Source of the DNA: Candidatus Nanopelagicales bacterium
GTDB taxonomy: Bacteria; Actinomycetota; Actinomycetes; S36-B12
Assembly: GCA_018402075.1 (NCBI GenBank)
Contig: JAGYJP010000024.1
Location: 1 to 10,846 of the forward strand
Length of the DNA: 10,846 bases
Direction of reading: 5' to 3'
The notes under the pieces are model-generated. The model was not told where the DNA came from, did no database searches, and saw only the letters and a program-made list of their open reading frames with translations. Positions within the stretch are counted from its first letter, which is position 1, and the number at the start of each line of letters is the position of its first letter. Position numbers and translations under genes: made by a program. Positions 1 through 4,634 of the stretch are shown one piece after another.

Positions 1-8
1 TTTCGTAC

Positions 9-284
9 ATGAGTACCTCTACCGAGATAAGTATCACTCAAGCGCGTAATGAACTCGCTGAAGTCGTTGATCGAACCCGTATGGAACACGAACCGATCTA
101 CCTCATGCGACATGGCCAAAGAGTTGCCGCCATCGTAGATTCATCTGATTTCGCCCGCCTCTTGGAATTAGCCGAGGACATGAGCGATATTTTGGCGGCT
201 GAGGAAGCTCGAGCGGAGATGCATGAGACCGGGTCGGAACCAATTCCCTGGGAGTCGGTGAAAGCGGATCTCGGGCTCACATGA
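9..284 (+). CDS. Phd/YefM-family antitoxin
   Basis: A 91-aa protein with the layout of Phd/YefM antitoxins. The N-terminal 55 or so residues carry the family pattern: an ITQARNELAEVVDR helix, then a strand-turn segment (PIYLMRHGQRVAAIVDSSDF) followed by a leucine-rich helix. This half normally dimerises and binds the operator DNA of its own operon. The acidic tail (about residues 56-91) is the part that in the family wraps around and inhibits the toxin. The stop codon overlaps the ATG of the next gene (ATGA), the usual coupling of antitoxin to toxin. Only 8 bases precede the ATG, so the promoter, operator and ribosome binding site lie outside the window and an upstream start cannot be excluded. 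By family rule the pair should be autoregulated. The family call is secure; which RelE/ParE subfamily partner it neutralises is inferred from adjacency. Confidence 0.92.
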   Translation: MSTSTEISITQARNELAEVVDRTRMEHEPIYLMRHGQRVAAIVDSSDFARLLELAEDMSDILAAEEARAEMHETGSEPIPWESVKADLGLT

Positions 285-541
285 GTTTCACAGTGGTCAT
301 GTCACCTTACGCCGCGCGCGCACTACGCAAATGTGACCCTCAGGCGCGGCGTCGAATTCAGGCCGCGATTGAGTTACTTGCGGAAAATCCAAGGCCACCG
401 AGTGCCGTTGCACTTGTAGGTGGTGGTCATGCGTGGCGGGTACGCACGGGGGACTACCGGGTGGTCTATGAAATCTATGATCACGAGTTACTGATTCTTG
501 TACTTGCCGCCGGACATCGCAAAGAGGTGTACAGGAGCTGA
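281..541 (+). CDS. RelE/ParE-family toxin
   Basis: An 86-aa protein of the RelE/ParE toxin superfamily. The diagnostic C-terminal half reads HAWRVRTGDYRVVYEI, a hydrophobic strand, then GHRKEVYRS. The pattern R-x-R-x-G-x-Y-R and the terminal G-H-R-K-x-x-Y are typical of RelE-type enzymes, which cut mRNA in the ribosomal A site. Candidate functional residues are Arg53, Arg55, Arg60, Arg80, Lys81 and Tyr84. The N-terminal helical hairpin (residues 10-36) is basic (ARALRK, ARRRIQ), as expected for ribosome contact. The ATG overlaps the stop of the antitoxin gene by four bases, so translation is probably coupled and the toxin made after its antidote. Because basic and aromatic residues are kept, RelE-like RNase activity is more likely than ParE-like gyrase inhibition, but sequence alone does not settle this. 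Confidence 0.92.
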   Translation: MSFTVVMSPYAARALRKCDPQARRRIQAAIELLAENPRPPSAVALVGGGHAWRVRTGDYRVVYEIYDHELLILVLAAGHRKEVYRS

Positions 542-569
542 CCTGATTATTGTGCTGAGGGTCCTTGGG

Positions 570-575
570 TACTCT
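570..575 (+). promoter_or_regulatory. -10 box for a leaderless transcript
   Basis: TACTCT fits the actinobacterial -10 pattern TANNNT and ends 6 nt before the ATG at 582. Transcription would then begin at or next to the A of the start codon. No Shine-Dalgarno sequence precedes that ATG. No convincing -35 box is visible. This promoter separates the 96-aa gene from the toxin-antitoxin operon. Confidence 0.55.
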
Positions 576-581
576 GCACCC

Positions 582-872
582 ATGAGCACAGATGCCCCTC
601 TGGAAGACCTGCCCTTTGATGAACTGCGCCACCGAGCATTTCACCTGGCGGAAAAACGCCTCGACATTGGTTTCTTCACCGATGTCTTTGGCCACATGCC
701 TGGAATGGTGGCAATTGAGGGTGAAGGCGGCGACCTCGGTTCAATTGGCGGAACGTTCATTGAAACCGTGCGCGCGGTGAAGCAGATGTTCGGCGATTCC
801 GAACTCGACCCCAATATGGAAGCCATGATGCGCGCTCGATTCGCCACCTATATTCGGGAACACACCAAATAA
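582..872 (+). CDS. Uncharacterised 96-aa protein
   Basis: I do not recognise a named family. The start at 582 is preferred over an in-frame ATG at 498. The 498 start would overlap the toxin gene and add 28 residues that look like translated intergenic DNA, whereas 582 sits just behind a -10 box. The protein is acidic at its N-terminus (TDAPLEDLPFDEL). It has a helical segment, LRHRAFHLAEKRLDIGFFTDVFGHMPG, a glycine-rich linker (EGEGGDLGSIGG, about residues 46-57), and a second helical part ending in MMRARFATYIREH. There is no signal peptide, membrane segment or cysteine. It is probably a small cytosolic helical protein. Its stop is only 6 nt from the stop of the convergent NuoD-like gene. Its resemblance to small proteins in other actinobacteria is only an impression. 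Function unknown. Confidence 0.75.
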   Translation: MSTDAPLEDLPFDELRHRAFHLAEKRLDIGFFTDVFGHMPGMVAIEGEGGDLGSIGGTFIETVRAVKQMFGDSELDPNMEAMMRARFATYIREHTK

Positions 873-878
873 GAGCGG

Positions 879-1985
879 TTAGCGGTCAACATCGCCAATC
901 ACAATAAACGAACTCTTCATGGCATCTGCCAGTTTCTCCATCGGCGTGCCGGCTAAAGCGTGCGCAATCGCTTGTAAATTATTAAATGATGCCGATCGCA
1001 ATTTCAATCGCCACGGTGTTTTCTCGCCGGCGCTGACCAAGAGCCAGCCATTGATTCCGGTGGGTCCTTCCGACCACGAGTAGTTGGTGCCCTCGGGTGC
1101 CCGAACCACTTTGGGCAAAACCACATTCACCGGTTCGCCTTCACCCACCTGTAAGTGCGGAATGCACTGTTCAATTATTCGGGTACTCAACTCGATCTGA
1201 CCGATCAGTTGCAGGAATCTGGACTCGGCGTCACCGTCGCGGGGTGCATCAACAGGTTGCAAATCTACTTCCGAGTAGAACATGTACGCGGTGGTCAAAC
1301 GCGTGTCATTCATCAGCCCACTGGCATGTCCCACCGGGCCACTTGTTCCAAAGCCCAGTGCATCGGAGTTTGTCAGGGTGGCAAGGCCGGCCAGTCCGCC
1401 GGATTGAATCGCTTCCCGGGCTGCGGGTGTTAACTGAAGTGAGTCACGGGCAATGACGGCCGCGGTATCGAGTGCGCCAGCGGGGAGGTCATGTGCCACC
1501 CCACCAATGCGGGCGAACATGGGGTGCACGCGGTTTCCCGTGACATCTTCCATCCACTGGGCAATGCGCTCGCGACCTGCGCGAGCGGCGAGTGCAGTAT
1601 CCGGATCAACACTGCCGACGAGGAAAGCAAGGTGCGCATTGATTCGAGTGATTTCCGCCATCAGCATGCGAATCCACGTTGATCGTGCTGGGGGAGTAAT
1701 TCCCATGGCGGCCTCGAGGGTGAGTGCTACACCTAACTCGGATGCAAATGGTGCCAGCCAGTCATGGCGATTAGCCAGCATCATGATCTGGCGGTAATCG
1801 CGCACCTCAAAGAGTTTTTCCGCACCACGGTGCATGAATCCAATGCGTGGGGAAGCGTGCGTGATGACATCGCCATCGAGTTCGAGGTGCAGTTGGAAGC
1901 CACCTTGGGAAACGGGGTGGAATTCACCCAGGTCAAGGGAGGTATCGCCGGGGGCGAGACCAATTCCAACCGTCAATGAACGCAC
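879..1985 (-). CDS. Orphan NuoD-like protein (complex I 49-kDa subunit homologue)
   Basis: A 368-aa homologue of NuoD/NDUFS2, the subunit that with NuoB forms the quinone pocket of respiratory complex I. It aligns through its whole length: an HP motif (His23-Pro24), PRIGFMHRGAEKL (residues 46-58), VTGNRVHPMFARIGGV (148-163) and the family's C-terminal ending GDVDR. It is somewhat shorter than typical NuoD. Compared by eye with bovine and Thermus subunits, Arg53 matches bovine Arg85 and His154 matches the histidine near cluster N2. The quinone-ligand His59 is replaced by Gln27 and Tyr108 by Trp76. No other nuo gene is present. The GTG start at 1985 lies 24 nt after the stop of the methyltransferase gene, in the same frame and without a clear Shine-Dalgarno sequence, so it is probably co-transcribed and perhaps coupled. 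It could be an alternative complex I subunit, part of a non-respiratory assembly, or a regulatory paralogue. Homology is secure; role unknown. Confidence 0.9.
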   Translation of the reverse strand: MRSLTVGIGLAPGDTSLDLGEFHPVSQGGFQLHLELDGDVITHASPRIGFMHRGAEKLFEVRDYRQIMMLANRHDWLAPFASELGVALTLEAAMGITPPARSTWIRMLMAEITRINAHLAFLVGSVDPDTALAARAGRERIAQWMEDVTGNRVHPMFARIGGVAHDLPAGALDTAAVIARDSLQLTPAAREAIQSGGLAGLATLTNSDALGFGTSGPVGHASGLMNDTRLTTAYMFYSEVDLQPVDAPRDGDAESRFLQLIGQIELSTRIIEQCIPHLQVGEGEPVNVVLPKVVRAPEGTNYSWSEGPTGINGWLLVSAGEKTPWRLKLRSASFNNLQAIAHALAGTPMEKLADAMKSSFIVIGDVDR

Positions 1986-2009
1986 GGGTGCATCGTTGCA
2001 CGTGGGGCC

Positions 2010-2837
2010 TCACAGTTGCTGAACCAGCCAATGTAGGTCCGCATGCGAATCCGGTCGAGAAATAACAGCGGGTGGCTTGCCCAGTGCACGCCCGACTTCA
2101 ACGAGTGGCTCAATGCACACGTGTGCGGTGATATTCGTGCTGCCATCAGGCACGGGTCGGGTGATGCGACCTGCGCGATACCCGGCGAGTGTGCCGGCAT
2201 CAAAGACCCCGCGCACGCGATCAGGTTGGGTGGTGCAGTAATCGACCATAATCGCGCACCCCGAATCAAAAACAGTCAGCAATGTTTGCCACAGTGCATC
2301 GCGATAATTGCCGATTTCCCGTCGAGCGCCGGGCACGGTTGCCGGCCACCAGGTGTCCAGCCACTCAAGGTCACGGGTGGAAGCTGGATCTCCGAGCGAC
2401 TCCACGCCGGTGACGGGATCCACGTGCACCACGTGCGGTGTGCGGTTGTCGTCGAGTTCAACCACTTGGCACGGAATGTCATCGAGGAGTTCATGGGCTA
2501 TCACCACACCGGCACCGCCCAGGGGGGCGAGGTCACGAATATCTGTGTCAGGAAAGTTAAGCGATTGGACCTCCCACGGGAGCCCGAGGTGTTCGCAGTT
2601 GGTTCGCAGATCCCGGGTCAGGTCACCGGTACCGGCGCCGCAGTCCAGAACGGTGAAGGTAGTGGGTGAACCAATTCGTTGATATTGCAAGTAAGCAATA
2701 TCGAATATTTTCGATGAAGTTTCAGGTGAGTCCATGACATTGGTGCGAAAGTGATCAGCCGGATTGGGGTTGGTGCGATAGAAACCGTGGGGCCCGTAAT
2801 GTGCGGACTCCCAGGCATCGCGCCAGGTAGGGGACAT
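2010..2837 (-). CDS. MidA/NDUFAF7-type SAM-dependent methyltransferase
   Basis: A 275-aa Rossmann-fold methyltransferase of the MidA/NDUFAF7 family (COG1565). The N-terminal HYGPHGFYRTNPNPADHFRTN (residues 13-33) resembles the family's opening region. The SAM-binding motif is VLDCGAGTGDL (63-73). It is followed by AHELLDDIPC (114-123, the family's 'NE-x-x-DAxP' position), MVDYC (197-201, usually IDYG) and GYRAGR...NITAHV (219-240), which matches the characteristic YR-x-x-R...DLTAHVDF block. NDUFAF7 in mitochondria symmetrically dimethylates an arginine of NDUFS2. Here the next gene is a NuoD/NDUFS2 homologue, so that protein is the obvious substrate (inference). At 275 aa it is shorter than most MidA/NDUFAF7 proteins. 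The gene carries an AT-rich palindrome at codons 46-53. It is transcribed away from the cofactor operon, apparently from a leaderless promoter. Confidence 0.88.
   Translation of the reverse strand: MSPTWRDAWESAHYGPHGFYRTNPNPADHFRTNVMDSPETSSKIFDIAYLQYQRIGSPTTFTVLDCGAGTGDLTRDLRTNCEHLGLPWEVQSLNFPDTDIRDLAPLGGAGVVIAHELLDDIPCQVVELDDNRTPHVVHVDPVTGVESLGDPASTRDLEWLDTWWPATVPGARREIGNYRDALWQTLLTVFDSGCAIMVDYCTTQPDRVRGVFDAGTLAGYRAGRITRPVPDGSTNITAHVCIEPLVEVGRALGKPPAVISRPDSHADLHWLVQQL
2681..2704. repeat. 24-bp palindromic repeat, copy 1 (inside the methyltransferase gene)
   Basis: Perfect inverted repeat: GATATTGC (2681-2688), loop AAGTAA, GCAATATC (2695-2702), then GA. The second copy at 7975-7998 region, read on the opposite strand, differs at one loop base only. 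It is immediately followed by a second, shorter inverted repeat, TCGAA-TATT-TTCGA (2701-2714). The stretch from 2680 to about 2718 is clearly AT-richer than the surrounding gene. It is read in frame as residues 46-53 of the methyltransferase and introduces no stop. Confidence 0.8.
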
Positions 2838-2856
2838 GTCACAACACGTTAGTGAC
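2838..2856. promoter_or_regulatory. Inverted repeat in the divergent promoter, possible operator
   Basis: GTCAC (2838-2842) and GTGAC (2852-2856) are exact reverse complements separated by 9 nt. They sit in the 34-bp gap between two divergent genes and bracket the putative -10 box of the methyltransferase gene. A dimeric repressor bound here could control that gene and, by position, also the cofactor operon. The arms are only 5 bp, so chance is a real alternative. Confidence 0.3.
2846..2851 (-). promoter_or_regulatory. -10 box for the methyltransferase/NuoD-like operon
   Basis: Read on the minus strand, TAACGT fits TANNNT and ends 8 nt before the ATG at 2837. This predicts a leaderless or nearly leaderless mRNA. 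No Shine-Dalgarno sequence precedes the ATG and no good -35 box is visible. Confidence 0.45.
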
Positions 2857-2859
2857 CCC

Positions 2860-2865
2860 TAGGCT
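2860..2865 (+). promoter_or_regulatory. -10 box for the cofactor operon, leaderless
   Basis: TAGGCT fits TANNNT and ends 6 nt before the ATG at 2872, placing the likely transcription start on the A of the start codon. There is no Shine-Dalgarno sequence. This is the only plausible promoter seen for the whole five-gene run up to 7928. Confidence 0.55.
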
Positions 2866-2871
2866 TCCAAT

Positions 2872-3762
2872 ATGGATGCGCCCCACCGCCCACGCCTGCG
2901 GGTTGGTGTGGTGAGCGCGGGCCGGGTTGGCTCGGTACTCGGTGCGGCGCTGCGGTCAGCGGGCCATCTGCTCATCGGGGTGGCCGCCGTCTCAGACATT
3001 TCACGTCTGCGCGCTGAGGCCTTGTTACCGGGTGTGCCCATTTTGCCGGCCGATCAGGTGGTGGCGGATTGTGAATTGCTGATCCTCGCCGTTCCAGACG
3101 ATGTCCTCCCAGGTCTGGTCGAGGGTTTTGCCGCTGCCGGTGTTTTCCGACCCGGTCAATTCATCGCGCATACCTCCGGTGGATACGGAGTGTCCGTGCT
3201 CGCGCCGGCGGTGCACTCCCTGCCCATGGCCATTCACCCGGCCATGACATTCACCGGGACCAGCATTGATCTGAGTCGGCTCCACGACACCCCATTTGGT
3301 GTGACCGCGGCGGAGGAGATCCGCCCGGTCGCTGAAGCACTGGTTGTTGAAATGGGTGGGGATCCGATCTGGGTCCCCGAAGATGCTCGGGCGGTGTATC
3401 ACGCCGCCATGGTGATCGGATCGAATTATTTAAATGTATTGATCAACGAATCCATCTCTTTACTCAAAGATGCCGGCATGGAAAACCCGAGTCGGTTACT
3501 CGCCCCGCTGTTGAGTGCGTCACTGGATAACGCCCTGCGATTTGGCGACAAGGCACTGACCGGCCCGATTGTGCGGGGCGATGCCGCCACGGTCGGCAAG
3601 CATTTAGCGGCATTGGCTGATCGCCCACAAACACGCAGCGCCTATCAGGTGTTGGGGAGGCTGGCGGTAGATCGCGCATTGGAAGCGGGAATGATTACGG
3701 TGGATCAGGCAGCGAACCTCCTCGTGGAGTTAAGCGATGAACGGTTGGGAGACACACCATGA
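2872..3762 (+). CDS. Rossmann-fold/DUF2520 protein, possible ketopantoate reductase
   Basis: A 296-aa two-domain protein. The N-terminal Rossmann domain begins with VGVVSAGRVGSVLGAAL. The glycines Gly17 and Gly20 of a GxGxxG nucleotide loop are kept, while the first position is Ser15. It continues with ELLILAVPDD, HTSGGYG and HPAMTFTG. The C-terminal helical DUF2520 domain includes YHAAMVIGSNYLNVLINES and LTGPIVRGDAATVGKHL. The homologous gene precedes panC in M. tuberculosis. The fold is that of the 6-phosphogluconate/ketopantoate dehydrogenase group. As I recall, Francisella PanG, an alternative ketopantoate reductase, belongs to this kind of protein, so NADPH-dependent reduction of ketopantoate to pantoate just before PanC is a reasonable proposal. 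The activity is inferred from fold and neighbours, not shown. The stop overlaps the panC start (ATGA). Confidence 0.85.
   Translation: MDAPHRPRLRVGVVSAGRVGSVLGAALRSAGHLLIGVAAVSDISRLRAEALLPGVPILPADQVVADCELLILAVPDDVLPGLVEGFAAAGVFRPGQFIAHTSGGYGVSVLAPAVHSLPMAIHPAMTFTGTSIDLSRLHDTPFGVTAAEEIRPVAEALVVEMGGDPIWVPEDARAVYHAAMVIGSNYLNVLINESISLLKDAGMENPSRLLAPLLSASLDNALRFGDKALTGPIVRGDAATVGKHLAALADRPQTRSAYQVLGRLAVDRALEAGMITVDQAANLLVELSDERLGDTP
3747..3751 (+). promoter_or_regulatory. Shine-Dalgarno sequence of panC
   Basis: GGGAG lies 7 nt before the panC ATG, inside the end of the preceding gene. It supports the ATG at 3759 as the true start. Confidence 0.6.
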
Positions 3763-4634
3763 CGCTGGTGGCGCACACCCGCGGTGAGTACGCAGCCCTT
3801 GCCGGTCGGGCCAGAAGTGGTCAACCTGTGGGCGAACGCGCGGTCGTACCCACCATGGGAGCGCTTCACGCCGGACACCTGCAGTTGGTAAAGGAGGCAA
3901 GGAAAGTTGTCGGTGAAACGGGTGAAGTGGTGGTCACCATTTTCGTGAACCCCACCCAGTTCGGTGCGAACGAAGACCTGGCGAGTTACCCGCGACCATT
4001 TCATGAAGACATTGCCCTGTGCACCGAAACGGGGGTTGACCTGGTGTTCGCTCCGTTGGTGGAGGAGATGTATCCCGGTGAAGCCACACTGAACTTCATG
4101 ACCAGCGTGCAACCCGGGCCGGTGGGCGAGATTCTTGAGGCACTCGACCGTCCGGGTCATTTCGCGGGCATGTTGACGGTGGTCGCCAAGTTGTTCAACA
4201 TCACCCAACCGAATCACGCCTTCTTTGGCGCCAAGGATTATCAGCAGTTGGCGTTGGTGAACAACATGGTGCTCGACTTAAATATCCCCGTGAAAGTTCA
4301 TGGTGTTGCGACAGTGCGCGATTCCGACGGAGTCGCATTAAGTTCGCGCAACGCCTATTTATCCGATCATGAGCGCGAAGTGGCACGGTCCATCCCCACT
4401 GCGCTGACCGCAGCTCAAAATCATGCAGGCACGGTTGGGCAAAAGCTGGCACTGGCCCTCGAACTACTGTCCGGTGAGATCGATGTCGTGTATCTCGAGG
4501 CGATGGCCGTTGATTTATCCACCCGATTGAATCCCGACTCGGTTGCGGAATCTGGTCGCCTTCTTTTTGCGGGCATGGTCGGCACAACCCGGTTGATTGA
4601 TAATTGCGATATTAATCCGGGTGACTCTGCGTGA
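3759..4634 (+). CDS. panC: Pantothenate synthetase
   Basis: Pantoate-beta-alanine ligase (EC 6.3.2.1), 291 aa, normal family length. It joins pantoate and beta-alanine with ATP through a pantoyl-adenylate intermediate, in the cytosol. All family motifs are present: VPTMGALHAGH (residues 30-40, the HIGH-like ATP site), FVNPTQF (62-68), RPGHFAGMLTVVAKLFN (from about 131), FGAKDYQQL (from about 156) and the KMSKS-equivalent region DSDGVALSSRNAYL (about 187-200). The start overlaps the upstream stop (ATGA) behind a good Shine-Dalgarno sequence. The stop overlaps the GTG start of nadB (GTGA). PanD, which makes beta-alanine and follows panC in M. tuberculosis, is not here and must be elsewhere. Confidence 0.98.
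   Translation: MTLVAHTRGEYAALAGRARSGQPVGERAVVPTMGALHAGHLQLVKEARKVVGETGEVVVTIFVNPTQFGANEDLASYPRPFHEDIALCTETGVDLVFAPLVEEMYPGEATLNFMTSVQPGPVGEILEALDRPGHFAGMLTVVAKLFNITQPNHAFFGAKDYQQLALVNNMVLDLNIPVKVHGVATVRDSDGVALSSRNAYLSDHEREVARSIPTALTAAQNHAGTVGQKLALALELLSGEIDVVYLEAMAVDLSTRLNPDSVAESGRLLFAGMVGTTRLIDNCDINPGDSA

Noticed and set aside
498..581. Upstream ATG start for the 96-aa protein
   Set aside because: It would overlap the end of the toxin gene and cross the -10 box at 570-575; the added residues look like translated non-coding DNA.
879..1985. [NiFe]-hydrogenase large subunit as identity of the NuoD-like gene
   Set aside because: The paired CxxC motifs that bind the NiFe centre are absent, and HRGAEKL, RIGGV and GDVDR are the NuoD-type signatures.
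2043..2669. 208-codon open frame on the plus strand opposite the methyltransferase gene
   Set aside because: It is antisense to a gene with clear family motifs, has no recognisable domain, and looks like a shadow of GC-rich codon usage.
3705..4217. 170-codon open frame on the minus strand opposite panC
   Set aside because: It is antisense to an unmistakable panC, with no motifs and a composition typical of shadow frames.
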